Assembly (NCBI GenBank): GCA_050288165.1
Contig: JBNKDG010000011.1
Span: 43,691-107,690 of the forward strand
Direction: 5' to 3'
Origin: JAPHTQ01 sp050288165
GTDB taxonomy: Bacteria; Pseudomonadota; Gammaproteobacteria; Thiohalomonadales; Thiohalomonadaceae
DNA length: 64,000 nucleotides
Under the pieces are notes generated by a model. That model had not been told where the DNA came from and did no database searches. It saw nothing but the letters and a program-made list of their open reading frames with translations. This document shows, piece after piece, positions 1-8,464 of this stretch (within the stretch, counting starts at the first letter, position 1; the number at the start of each line of letters is the position of its first letter). A program made the position numbers and the translations under genes.

Positions 1-1046
1 AGCGGCGAGCGCAGGGCGAACAGCACCGCGATGGCGACATAGAAAAGGAAAAAGAGGATCAGGAACGGCTCGGTAGTGGCGAAATGCTCCGGCAGGTAGA
101 ACTGCACTCCCCAGGCAGCACCGATGACGAAGGTGAAGGCAAAGCCGAGCAGGTTCAGTTCGCGCCACGCCTTGAACCAGGCGATACCGAGGATACCTGC
201 ATTAAGCAGGGCGTAGTAACTAAACAGCATTACATGGCTGCCGCCGCCGGTAGAGGTGAGGATCGGCGCGAGGAAACCACCACTCAAACCAAAGGCGGCC
301 AGGCTGCGCGAATCCTGTAACAACGCCAACGCCGAGGAGAGCACCACGATCGCCACCATCAGGCCAAAGGCCATGCCCATGGGCAACAGATGGTAGAGCT
401 TGGCGGCGCCGAACACGGTGATGTAGAAGATGCCGATCCCGCCTCCCTGCAACAGCAGCGCATAACCGCTACGTTTGAGGCGCAGGCGCCAACCGCCGAC
501 GATCAGCGCCAGCGCGCCGAGGGCCGCCCCGGCCAGACGCAATTCGATAGGGAACATGCTGTGCTCGGCGGCGTATTTGACCAGGAAGGCGACGCCGAAG
601 AAAAGCACCACGATACCGACCCGCACCACCACGTTACCGTCGGTGAAGAAGCCAATAATGGATTTGAGCAAGGGATTTTCCTGCGCCGGGGCAGGTTCAA
701 TATCCGGCAGCTCCATCACCGGCAGGGGTTCATCCGCGACCAGTTCGGTTTTCGGCAACCAGGCATCTACTTTGGTTTCGGTGACGGCTGCTACGTTCTC
801 ATCGGCAACCATGACCGCAGGTTTGGCCGGTTCTTTCTGCTCACCCTCATCCGCAACGCGCAGTGCGCGCTGCTCCAGTTGCGCCAGCCTCTTCTCGACG
901 CGATTGAGGCGCTTGCCCAGTTGCAACGACCAACCGAAAAGAAAACCGCTTAAACCACCGAACAGAAAACCCGCTTCATCGGGACGCAATAGCGCAGCGC
1001 CGACGATGGCACCGAGTAGTGACAGAATGATGGTTACGAATACCAC
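1..1046 (-). CDS. DUF2339 family membrane protein (C-terminus cut by window edge)
   Basis: Reading the minus strand from a GTG at 1046, with GGGAG about 6 bases upstream, gives an open frame that runs off the left edge. The protein opens with a hydrophobic stretch, then a charged coiled-coil-like segment (GKRLNRVEKRLAQLEQR), a Pro/Glu-rich linker, and from about residue 125 a series of closely packed hydrophobic helices. This is the organisation of DUF2339 (COG5373) predicted multi-pass inner-membrane proteins, whose function is unknown. The visible part is about 348 residues; family members are usually 700-1000. A GTG start is assumed because it is the only start placed behind a good ribosome-binding site. 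Family assignment rests on overall architecture, not on a search. Confidence 0.75.
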   Translation of the reverse strand, partial: MVFVTIILSLLGAIVGAALLRPDEAGFLFGGLSGFLFGWSLQLGKRLNRVEKRLAQLEQRALRVADEGEQKEPAKPAVMVADENVAAVTETKVDAWLPKTELVADEPLPVMELPDIEPAPAQENPLLKSIIGFFTDGNVVVRVGIVVLFFGVAFLVKYAAEHSMFPIELRLAGAALGALALIVGGWRLRLKRSGYALLLQGGGIGIFYITVFGAAKLYHLLPMGMAFGLMVAIVVLSSALALLQDSRSLAAFGLSGGFLAPILTSTGGGSHVMLFSYYALLNAGILGIAWFKAWRELNLLGFAFTFVIGAAWGVQFYLPEHFATTEPFLILFFLFYVAIAVLFALRSP

Positions 1047-1073
1047 ACGCTTCTCCCTGTCAGGTACGTTTAT

Positions 1074-1215
1074 GAAGTGGTCTCAAAATGAGGATTCGCG
1101 CTCGGAGACAAGGCGCAAAGCCTGCGAGAAGCACAGTTTACCGGTAGTAAATGAGCATCGCAGCAGGCTTTGCAACACAGTATCCGTGTGCGAAGACCAT
1201 TTTGAGCCCACTTCT
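1074..1215. repeat. 142-bp palindromic dispersed element, copy 1
   Basis: This is the reverse-orientation copy of a sequence also found at 24624-24766 and 26217-26358. Ends are imperfect inverted repeats (GAAGTGGTCTCAAAAT at one side, ATTTTGAGCCCACTTCT at the other). The interior is also self-complementary, built around CTCATTTAC..CGGTAAACTG. It fills the space between the DUF2339 and MFS genes, and the TAG stop of the MFS gene (1214-1216) touches its edge. It resembles a MITE or large REP-like element; no coding capacity is apparent. Confidence 0.75.
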
Positions 1216-2485
1216 ATTCCAGTTCAGCAGCGCGTTTTTGCCCCTCGGTCAGGTCTACCCGACTGAGGAAAAAGGCGCCCAGGGCAAACAACAACAACAG
1301 CGTAAGAATACCGATACGCGGACTGCCACTGGCAACACCGGCCCAACCAACCATCACCGGCCCCAGTACCACAGCGAACTTGCCCAGCATGTTATAGAAA
1401 CCGAAAAACTCCGCCGATTTATCGGCGGGGATAATGCGTGCATAGAGAGAACGGCTGAGGGATTGAATGCCGCCCTGCACCAGACCGATACCGATGGCCA
1501 GGCCGTAAAACTCGATCTCCGAATCCATACGCGAGGCCCACAGCACGATTGCCGCATAGACGCCAATGGCGACATAGATCCCCGCCTTGGGACCGAAGCG
1601 GTTGCCCAGATGACCGAAACCGATGGCGGCGGGAAAGCCGACAAACTGGGTGATCAGCAACGCCACGATCAGGCTGTCGGAGGAGAAACCGATGGAGAGG
1701 CCGTAATCCACCGCCATGCGTACGATGGTGTCGACGCCGTCGATGTAGCACCAGTAACCGAGCAGGAACAGAAACACCACCCGCAGCTTGCGGATCTCGT
1801 GAAAGGTATCGCGCAGTTGTAGCAGCCCTTCGCGCACTGCGCCGAAAGTGCCAGGCCCTTTACCTTCTGGCTCATGCACCCACAATGCCAGCGGCACAGT
1901 GAATACCGCCCACCAAATTGCGACGCTGATAAAGGAGAGCTTCACCGCCTCCGCCGCATCGGCCAGACCGAATAGTTCTGGTTTGAGCGTCATCGCCACA
2001 TTGACGGCGAAGAGCAGACCTCCGCCGAGATAGCCCAACGCGTAGCCAAGGGCCGACACCTTGTCGAAGCGGGAAGGTTCGGTGACAAAGACAATCAACG
2101 AATCGTAGAAACTGATACTGCCGGAAAAGCCCAGCGTCGCCACCACATAGAACAGCGCCGCCAGCGCCCACTCCCCTTTGGCCGCCAACGGTAGTAACGC
2201 GGTCATGCAGATACCAAGAAAGGCGAAAAAGATCAGGAAGCGTTTACGGTGTGAGGCACGGTCGGCGATGGCACCGAGGATCGGCGCCAGCAGCACGATG
2301 ATCAATCCGGCGATGGAGTTGGCAAGGCCGAGATAGAAGGTGCTCTCGGTCACCTCCACCCCGGCGCTCCAGTACTGCTTGAAAAAGATGGGAAAGAAAC
2401 CGGCCATCACCGTGGTGGCAAAGGCCGAGTTCCCCCAGTCGTAGAGGCTCCAGGCGAGAACCGTTCTATTTGTTATCGACGCCAT
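1214..2485 (-). CDS. UMF1 / Atg22-like MFS transporter
   Basis: 423-residue polytopic membrane protein. The N-terminus carries the YDWGNSAF motif (residues 15-22), typical of the UMF1 branch of the major facilitator superfamily (Atg22-like). The cytoplasmic loop after helix 2 has the charged DRASHRKR (75-82), corresponding to MFS motif A. About twelve hydrophobic segments follow. Bacterial UMF1 members are putative solute exporters or importers with undetermined substrates, so no substrate is proposed. The start at 2485 gives a typical short cytoplasmic N-terminus. The gene lies alone, with a palindromic element immediately at its 3' end that overlaps the last stop codon. Confidence 0.85.
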   Translation of the reverse strand: MASITNRTVLAWSLYDWGNSAFATTVMAGFFPIFFKQYWSAGVEVTESTFYLGLANSIAGLIIVLLAPILGAIADRASHRKRFLIFFAFLGICMTALLPLAAKGEWALAALFYVVATLGFSGSISFYDSLIVFVTEPSRFDKVSALGYALGYLGGGLLFAVNVAMTLKPELFGLADAAEAVKLSFISVAIWWAVFTVPLALWVHEPEGKGPGTFGAVREGLLQLRDTFHEIRKLRVVFLFLLGYWCYIDGVDTIVRMAVDYGLSIGFSSDSLIVALLITQFVGFPAAIGFGHLGNRFGPKAGIYVAIGVYAAIVLWASRMDSEIEFYGLAIGIGLVQGGIQSLSRSLYARIIPADKSAEFFGFYNMLGKFAVVLGPVMVGWAGVASGSPRIGILTLLLLFALGAFFLSRVDLTEGQKRAAELE

Positions 2486-2670
2486 AGCGGCACGATAACA
2501 CGTCTGGCGTGAAACTGAACAGAGACAGGGCCACTGACGCCGCCAGGGACAGCGGTGCTAGACAGTGTCGGTAGCAAACTGTCGCATACATGTCACATGA
2601 GAAAAGATGAAACTCGCCCTACAAGCATGACACTATTAAGGCTGTATGTTTCTTATCTGGAGCAGGCAAT

Positions 2671-2761
2671 TGCAGGCGCTGGACCCAATTGTCCACCGTT
2701 CCGGCGAGAACTGACCACCCAAACCGGCGAAGGCCGTCCGGCCTGCTGCTATTGACCACCC
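2671..2761. repeat. Solo IS21-type terminal repeat, copy 1
   Basis: About 90 bp closely matching 7021-7113 and 16304-16395. Read on the minus strand it contains spaced repeats of the form GGTGGTCAAT / GGTGGTCAG..., separated by CCGG-containing spacers. Multiple subterminal direct repeats of this kind are a known feature of IS21-family ends. No transposase of this type adjoins it. It lies 11 bp beyond the stop of the VCBS-repeat lipoprotein gene, at the left border of the Rhs island. The IS21 interpretation is from pattern memory. Confidence 0.6.
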
Positions 2762-2771
2762 TTCATCTTGG

Positions 2772-4679
2772 CTATTTTACTCCCACCTCGGGATCATAGA
2801 AAACACTGGGATATTCTTTCTTCCACTTCATAAATTCTTCCTTTAAGTGAACCAATTTATCCTTGTGCTTCCCCGCATACATTGTATTTCTACTAACGAA
2901 ATCCTTCGCTATACGTTTCCTCTCTTTCTCATTGAGCGCCACATCCCATCTATAACTAGCGCCAGTGGCTTTATCAAGCATATCGCCTGCATTCAATACC
3001 TGAGATTCAAGCAGCCTTATTGCAGCCAACATACCTTCTATCTTTTTGAATGACTCTTTAAGAGAAACATTTCTTTTTGAGTCGCTAGCGCAATTTACTT
3101 CTTTAGACCAATTCATCATGGAATCAATCATCATTTTTTCCATCTTAACGTCATTAGAAATGGCTTCTCTGCATTTATCAAGTTTTACATATCCGCGCTG
3201 TGGATGCGAAATAGATAGACTCGGATTGTAATCTTCAAGAGAAGAATAGAATGACTCAAATTCTGGGTAACAAGCCGGATTCGCCAACTTGCTTGCCAGT
3301 GATTTCATGTTCTTTGAGATTGCATCCCTTGAATCACAAAATTCTCTATTTGCTCTTTTCTGCATTTCATTGTAATGCTTGAGCGCATCACCAGTTAAGA
3401 CTTTAACGCATGCATTATCACTTTTATTATATGGGCTGCATGTTGCAAATGCGGCAGCATCGTCTATATTACCACGCAAATGTTTTTTGTCTTCTTCATA
3501 TATAGCACTCTTATTCAACTTGGCGGGCGGAGCACTTATAAAGTCAACACTATTTACCATATGCTGCTTTCCAGACAGTGCGCACTGAGACCCATCGTTA
3601 AAAAATATTTTGCTTCCTAGTTGCAAATAAGAAACCACCATATCCAGATTATTATTGCCGTCAAGATCTGCCAGCAACACCGAACGACCTGACTCTTCTT
3701 TATTGGAAAAGTCGATTCCAGGAGAAAAGCCACCATTGCCATCATTTACGTATAAGCGACTGGCCCCATTCTCATTGCCAGTCAACACATCAATCGAGCC
3801 ATCACAATTCACATCACCCATCGCAATTGATTTCGCAAAATAATTTTTCTTGTGTTGAGCATGATATGCCTTTGCGAATATGCCGGCACCATCATTCAAC
3901 AGCACCTCAAATTCATCGGTACGCCCGTTATCGCTGACAATATCGAGATAGCCATCATTATTGACATCACCTAAGCCTAACGAAAACCTTGTTCCTTTGT
4001 GCTCCTCATATTTAGTTACGTTATTAAATCCCCCATAGCCATCATTAAAATACACATACACAGGTCCATTGAAAACAGAGGCAATAATATCTAAATCCCT
4101 ATCACCATCAACATCCCCCATTGCAATGGCCATTACGCCGCCCACATCATCCGAAATATTGTCTATAGGAAGAAATTCACCTGTACCATAGTTCAGATAA
4201 ATACGAACCCCTTCCTCATTCCCAGTCACCACATCAGAATCCCCATCATTATCGACATCACCCATCACGACTGATCTTGTTGTATATTTCTTGGCATCTA
4301 TTTTTAGTCCTTTGCTATAATTGCCATCACCATCATTGAAATAAATGTAACTATATCCAAAATTGGCAACAACTAGATCTAAATCCTCATCACCATCCAC
4401 ATCGCAAAATTTCACATCCGTGGCGTAGAGTTTATTATTTTCCACATCACGGTTATATAGAAACTTACCACCCCCATCGTTCAGATAAATTTTAGCAATC
4501 CCCATACCAACCAAAACAACATCGAGGTCCCCATCACCATCAACATCGCCAGCATCGGATGCCAAAATAACAGATTTATACGGAGCCAAATCGGCCATAC
4601 GCCATGTAACTTCCCCTTTGTCACATGCAGCCACCATCAATAAAACACATGCGGTCATATATATCCGTCGAGACATCAT
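2772..4679 (-). CDS. VCBS/FG-GAP repeat lipoprotein, seven-bladed propeller
   Basis: 635-residue lipoprotein. Start chosen at ATG 4679, which has AAGGAG 7 bases upstream; the frame is open for another 180 bp, but that extension holds a degraded mobile-element repeat. Signal peptide ends in a lipobox (VAAC). Seven calcium-binding motifs of the DxDxDGxxD type follow (DVDGDGDLD, DVDGDEDLD, DVDNDGDSD, DVDGDRDLD, DVNNDGYLD, DVNCDGSID, DLDGNNNLD). That number makes a complete seven-bladed integrin-alpha-like beta-propeller (FG-GAP/VCBS). The C-terminal ~250 residues are Cys- and Lys-rich helices that I do not recognise. Codon use is AT-rich compared with flanking backbone genes. It sits downstream of the Rhs module 5273-6976 between IS-end repeats. 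A cargo or immunity-associated role is inferred only from position. Confidence 0.8.
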   Translation of the reverse strand: MMSRRIYMTACVLLMVAACDKGEVTWRMADLAPYKSVILASDAGDVDGDGDLDVVLVGMGIAKIYLNDGGGKFLYNRDVENNKLYATDVKFCDVDGDEDLDLVVANFGYSYIYFNDGDGNYSKGLKIDAKKYTTRSVVMGDVDNDGDSDVVTGNEEGVRIYLNYGTGEFLPIDNISDDVGGVMAIAMGDVDGDRDLDIIASVFNGPVYVYFNDGYGGFNNVTKYEEHKGTRFSLGLGDVNNDGYLDIVSDNGRTDEFEVLLNDGAGIFAKAYHAQHKKNYFAKSIAMGDVNCDGSIDVLTGNENGASRLYVNDGNGGFSPGIDFSNKEESGRSVLLADLDGNNNLDMVVSYLQLGSKIFFNDGSQCALSGKQHMVNSVDFISAPPAKLNKSAIYEEDKKHLRGNIDDAAAFATCSPYNKSDNACVKVLTGDALKHYNEMQKRANREFCDSRDAISKNMKSLASKLANPACYPEFESFYSSLEDYNPSLSISHPQRGYVKLDKCREAISNDVKMEKMMIDSMMNWSKEVNCASDSKRNVSLKESFKKIEGMLAAIRLLESQVLNAGDMLDKATGASYRWDVALNEKERKRIAKDFVSRNTMYAGKHKDKLVHLKEEFMKWKKEYPSVFYDPEVGVK

Positions 4680-4740
4680 TTTTCGACTCCTTCTGCAGGT
4701 ATGCGTATTCCAGGCCAAATTGCAGCCCTCGCTGAAAACT

Positions 4741-4793
4741 TTTGCCACCCCAAACCGGCGAAGGCTAAACAGGTAGCCGCTAATGACCGCTCG
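4741..4793. repeat. Degenerate IS21-type end fragment
   Basis: The segment containing AAACCGGCGAAGGCT matches the middle of the repeats at 2671, 7021 and 16304. It diverges at both sides (AATGACCGC in place of the usual TTGACCAC). It lies in the 164-bp gap between the VCBS lipoprotein start and the upstream lipoprotein gene, and looks like a decayed copy. Confidence 0.5.
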
Positions 4794-4843
4794 GTATGCA
4801 CAAATTCGAATATATGAAATAGGTATACTATTCTTGGAATTTA

Positions 4844-5272
4844 TCAATGAGCTATAGTGCACTGATTATTAATTCCATTTCTCAAATCATATTTACTAGG
4901 TCTACGCAGCTTGACATCAATAACACCAATTTTTACAAGCTCGCTTTTCCAAGTTTGCTCGTCGAGATTATGCTTAATGAAGCCTGTTTGTGTATTAATT
5001 AGGAAATATTGTGTTTTTTGGATATCTGGCACACCATTCTTTAGCATCGAAAGTGTCCCTGTAACATACACCCCACACACCGCGTACAGTGACACCGTCC
5101 CGTCAACCACATGATTAGTAATAATCATATTTTTGTCATCTGAGATAACCCTTGTTTCACCAGATATTTTTGTTAATGAGTAACCATTCGGAAGATTTAT
5201 GGAATAATCACCACATGATGCAAGCATGCATACAAAAAAAATTAACATTACACTGTAGGCCACCCTGGTCAT
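4844..5272 (-). CDS. Small lipoprotein, candidate immunity protein of the adjacent Rhs tip
   Basis: 142 residues. The signal peptide ends in a clear lipobox (LASC, Cys20). The mature part is a single small domain with three more cysteines, which I do not recognise. Its ATG at 5272 directly follows the TAA stop of the chimeric Rhs gene (stop 5275-5273), so the two are almost certainly translationally coupled. A small gene abutting the variable tip of an Rhs protein is the normal position of the cognate immunity gene. A lipoprotein there would imply a toxin acting in the periplasm. Function is inferred from position only. AT-rich, like the tip it follows. Confidence 0.65.
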   Translation of the reverse strand: MTRVAYSVMLIFFVCMLASCGDYSINLPNGYSLTKISGETRVISDDKNMIITNHVVDGTVSLYAVCGVYVTGTLSMLKNGVPDIQKTQYFLINTQTGFIKHNLDEQTWKSELVKIGVIDVKLRRPSKYDLRNGINNQCTIAH

Positions 5273-6976
5273 TTAGAACCCCCCAGCTCCTGAAGTAGAC
5301 TCTTGCCAATTAGCATAGATCTTAAATGGAGTACCTTGTGGAGCATCCTGATTACCAGGGACGCTATCATATATATCAAGAGCATCGATAAATGCGTCAT
5401 TTATCCAAAAATTCATGCCGCAAGAATAAGAGTAAGTTCTCGATGAACAATTTGCCGTAACAGTACAACCGGCCTTTCTAAAAAAGGCACTATGTCCAAC
5501 AGAAAAGAGGCACTCATCATTCGTGACGTTTGTTGATACAGAGTCGTTTACATAAAACTGCGCAGAGGCTGTGGATGGTTTATTGCAGTTCCCACCTTGG
5601 CAGAGAGATTTCGCCATATCAACCGCTTTCTGCTGCACTACCCCATGGAATGATGACGTAGCATTTCTCACTGACCCTGCATTCTGGAATGAACCAAGCA
5701 GTCCTACACTTGACAAGTAAATGGCCTTACCCTGGCCGAAGATATAATGCCATAAAAAATCACTAGTACAGAAAAGTCCTGAAGGGTCTATCTGTCTTAG
5801 AGGATTACCCCTAACATAGGTGTAAGTATTTGAACCACCTACTAGCCCGATTGGATCAGATTCTATGTACCTACCGGTAACCGGGTCATAATCCCTAAAG
5901 TAGTTGTAGTGTTTCCCCGTCTCCTTGTCGAAGTATTGTCCGGGGAAACGTAGATTGTAGCTAAAGAGTCTTCTGTCCCCATCCGGATCTTCATTGGCCG
6001 CTGCCATACCAAACGGATCTGAGTCCCATCGCCAGATCTCAAGGTTGGTTTTGTCGGTAATGACTCTCGGCGTTCCGAGGTGGTCACTGTGGATAGCATA
6101 GACTTTGCCGTGCTTCACCGTTGCGACCGGCAGGTTACCCAGCCAGATGGTCTCCTGTACGACTTTGCCTTTGCGGTTGTATTCCCCCAGCAGGCGGTGG
6201 TCGTCGTAGGCGAAGTGGCGCTCGCTGTAGCCGTGATTTTGACGGTTGTGTTCACGCTGGCGGGCTGACTCTTTGTCCTTTTCCTCTTTGCCGTCATGTT
6301 TTTTGTGGTCATCTTTCTCTTTTCGATGACGTTCGATGCAGGTGATGTTTTCGTGCCACTCATGCTGGTTGTTGTGGTGGTATTTATCACCTTCGTCTCT
6401 TTGCTTTTTCCCTTTTTCTCTGTCCTTGTCGTCACCCTTGTGTTTGCCGTTGTCACCACAGTTTTCGTCCAGTGCGATTTTGAGGATGCGCTGGCCGAGG
6501 GGGTTGTAGTGGTATTCGGCGGTGTCGCCGTTGTCGATGGCGATGAGGCGGTTTTGCGCATCGTACTGATACGTATGGTTTCCGTCGTTGATGAGGTTGC
6601 CGTTGGCATCGTAGCTGTAGGTGGTTGCTGCAATGGCTGTCAGCCGGTTGCTGGCCGGGTCGAGGGTGTAGGCGGTTACGGTCCCACTGTTGTCCTGGCT
6701 CAGGCGGTTGCCGTTGGCGTCGTATTCCCAGGCCAAACTGTTGGCGTCATCGTTGGCGGCGGTGAGACGGTTTAAGGTGTCGTAGCCGTAGGTTTGGTTG
6801 GTATCGCCGCTGATGGCGGTGATGTTGCCGTTGGGGTTGTAGGTGAGTGTGCGCTGGCCGTTGCCGAGGGTTTGGCTGATGAGGCGGCCGTCGAGGTCGT
6901 ATATGACGACATCGCGTTCAGCCGACGATTTCACTCTGTCACCAACGCTCACCGTTTCACCGTTATGGTACTTCAT
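5273..6976 (-). CDS. Chimeric Rhs-family protein with variable C-terminal tip
   Basis: 567 residues. Residues 1-22 (MKYHNGETVSVGDRVK...) are not Rhs sequence. They resemble the start of a small immunity-like family often found beside rhs genes. From about residue 23 (YDLDGRLISQTLGNGQR) the protein is colinear with the last third of the full-length Rhs at 17127-21779: YD repeats, a Lys/Asp/His-rich insert (about residues 165-255), then the Rhs core ending GRYIESDPIGL..NPLRQIDPSGL. Residues 402-567 are a unique Cys-containing tip of unknown activity. There is no signal peptide and no convincing ribosome-binding site before ATG 6976. It looks like a recombination product that captured an orphan tip. 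It may be silent donor DNA for tip exchange rather than a working effector. Confidence 0.8.
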   Translation of the reverse strand: MKYHNGETVSVGDRVKSSAERDVVIYDLDGRLISQTLGNGQRTLTYNPNGNITAISGDTNQTYGYDTLNRLTAANDDANSLAWEYDANGNRLSQDNSGTVTAYTLDPASNRLTAIAATTYSYDANGNLINDGNHTYQYDAQNRLIAIDNGDTAEYHYNPLGQRILKIALDENCGDNGKHKGDDKDREKGKKQRDEGDKYHHNNQHEWHENITCIERHRKEKDDHKKHDGKEEKDKESARQREHNRQNHGYSERHFAYDDHRLLGEYNRKGKVVQETIWLGNLPVATVKHGKVYAIHSDHLGTPRVITDKTNLEIWRWDSDPFGMAAANEDPDGDRRLFSYNLRFPGQYFDKETGKHYNYFRDYDPVTGRYIESDPIGLVGGSNTYTYVRGNPLRQIDPSGLFCTSDFLWHYIFGQGKAIYLSSVGLLGSFQNAGSVRNATSSFHGVVQQKAVDMAKSLCQGGNCNKPSTASAQFYVNDSVSTNVTNDECLFSVGHSAFFRKAGCTVTANCSSRTYSYSCGMNFWINDAFIDALDIYDSVPGNQDAPQGTPFKIYANWQESTSGAGGF

Positions 6977-7020
6977 TCACACATGTCGTACGCAAGTGAT
7001 TGCATTGGTATTACCCTTTG

Positions 7021-7113
7021 GTGCAGGCGCCGGACCTAATTGCCCACCGTTCCGGCAAGAACTGACCACCGAAACCAGCGAAGGCTGACCAGGATTCTGC
7101 TATTGACCACTCT
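7021..7113. repeat. Solo IS21-type terminal repeat, copy 2
   Basis: Close match to 16304-16395 and 2671-2761, ending CTATTGACCAC. It lies 17 bp beyond the stop of the secreted protein gene 7131-7724 and just upstream of the chimeric rhs start. It thus separates two Rhs tip/immunity modules. No partner terminus is visible to its left. Confidence 0.6.
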
Positions 7114-7130
7114 CGCTGTGCATAAGATGT

Positions 7131-7724
7131 TCAGTGAAAACCAGCTACGCGTCCAATTACATTTACACCTATCGCGTTCAATCTCTTAGTTTTTTCTGAT
7201 GCGTTATCGTCATCTCCGATAGAAAATGACTCGACAAGCCATTTCCCATTTACCTGTGCATATCTAAATTCTGACATCAGCACACCTATTTTTGAGAAAA
7301 TAGTTTCATATTGTATACATGCTGTTTTGCTGACATTTTCATTCTCTTCCCATCCGGCCTTATCACCGCCATTGATGCTGAGAGGGTATATCCTCTCGCA
7401 CTTTTCCTTTTTATGACTGGAATTGATGTCGCCGACACTTTCAAGTAGCAAAGAAAAATAACGCTCCAGCTTGTCACGTTCTCGGACCATCCGCTCATCA
7501 CTATATGAACTAGGAAGCATGAACCTCTCTGAGAACTTCTTCATTTCTCCATTTTTTAATAACAGAAGGTCATCGTCGGCAACCTGCGCCTCTAGTTCAT
7601 CGCCATCCCCTGCGGCCACATTTCCATGGGCAAGAAAGAAAAGACACAGTAGCAGCACATTAATAACACCCACTGAAGGTGGGTTAGTTGGTTTTCTTGG
7701 AAAGGTATCAGTATACTTTGTCAT
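7131..7724 (-). CDS. Secreted hypothetical protein in Rhs module
   Basis: 197 residues. An N-terminal hydrophobic segment (about 17-38, ending near NVAAGDGD) suggests a Sec signal peptide or anchor. The remainder is a hydrophilic domain with Cys residues near 109 and 136, and a C-terminal segment (RYAQVNGKWLVESFSIG) reminiscent of NTF2-like or DUF4878-type folds; that is a weak impression. It starts 3 bp after the membrane-protein gene 7728-7946, and both follow the orphan Rhs tip, so together they occupy the immunity position. AT-rich. Function unknown. Confidence 0.55.
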   Translation of the reverse strand: MTKYTDTFPRKPTNPPSVGVINVLLLCLFFLAHGNVAAGDGDELEAQVADDDLLLLKNGEMKKFSERFMLPSSYSDERMVRERDKLERYFSLLLESVGDINSSHKKEKCERIYPLSINGGDKAGWEENENVSKTACIQYETIFSKIGVLMSEFRYAQVNGKWLVESFSIGDDDNASEKTKRLNAIGVNVIGRVAGFH

Positions 7725-7727
7725 GCT

Positions 7728-7946
7728 CTAATCCTTGTCTTGCCACTGCTTTCTCGCCCAAAGCCAAATAAGCACTGAACCCACACACAGAAAGAACAAA
7801 CTCAGTATGTTTTGGCCAACGATACCGTAAAGCCATTCTGTGACTTTATGTCTCGCAAAGTCAGTTCCAATGAAAAAAGGAACATCTGTAAGATATATGT
7901 ATAGGGCGAAGAATATAAATATTAAACCCCATAGCAGGTCTTTCAT
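7728..7946 (-). CDS. Small two-helix membrane protein in Rhs module
   Basis: 72 residues if it starts at ATG 7946 (a GTG at 7961 is also in frame). It has two predicted transmembrane helices (about 5-22 and 42-62) and a Trp/Lys-rich C-terminus. It lies 23 bp downstream of the orphan Rhs tip and 3 bp before the secreted protein gene. Its position suggests an immunity protein, possibly for a membrane-targeting tip; this is inference from context. No family recognised. Confidence 0.5.
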   Translation of the reverse strand: MKDLLWGLIFIFFALYIYLTDVPFFIGTDFARHKVTEWLYGIVGQNILSLFFLCVGSVLIWLWARKQWQDKD

Positions 7947-7969
7947 AAGACTAGTCCGCACCTAGGCAA

Positions 7970-8421
7970 TTACTCACATTTGAGCAGGCAGTCTGCTGCT
8001 ACTGCAGCATCATACACAGTTACAACAATATTCACTCTTCTGATCATTGCCTTTGTTGCCATTTTAATGCCTTCGTCAACAATCTTGTTTGCGGCCTTAT
8101 TTGCGGCGATCCGCGCCACATCGACGGCACCAGGCATTACAAAGTTAACAAGACATTCCGCTTCACAAGAAATGCACTGGCCAGCTCTCTTAGCATATCC
8201 GTTGATTATATTCTCAGTGGTCTTGTAGTCATCAAACCACCCATCACAATACTGGCCCATGCCATCTGGAAGAGTAATACAGATATTTCCATAAGGATCC
8301 ATGTTCTTAACAGGATTAGATTTAGCATAGGAGTAGGTATTCAAACCTCCACGCAGTCCAATTGGGTCTGATTCGATATACCGTCCTACAGCCGGATCAT
8401 AGTCCCTAAAGTAGTTGTAAA
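7970..8421 (-). pseudogene. Orphan Rhs C-terminal tip (5'-truncated rhs)
   Basis: From 8421 the minus strand encodes YNYFRDYDPAVGRYIESDP, then an NPVKNMDPYG core end, matching the last part of the Rhs core of both neighbouring rhs genes. Upstream homology stops abruptly, with an in-frame TAG a few codons before. The part after the core (about 110 residues) is a unique tip: a Cys-rich start, then an Ala-rich helical segment. An internal ATG at 8344 could give a 124-residue product. This is a classic displaced rhs-CT cassette: tip plus candidate immunity genes without the body. It has no signal peptide or ribosome-binding site. Confidence 0.75.
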
Positions 8422-8464
8422 CTAATCCCTATAAATAAAACCCTCTTGCATATCTGCTAATCAT

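Noticed and set aside
4680..4862. 61-residue N-terminal extension of the VCBS lipoprotein
   Set aside because: It would bury the signal peptide and lipobox, and it overlaps a decayed IS-end repeat. ATG 4679 has a good AAGGAG site.
6296..6775. Hydrophobic Val/Phe-rich plus-strand reading frame resembling a membrane protein
   Set aside because: It is the antisense of the Lys/Asp/His-rich insert and YD repeats of the chimeric rhs. Complementing GAC/AAG/CAC-type codons yields Val/Leu/Phe-rich frames. The same artefact appears at 17610-18191.
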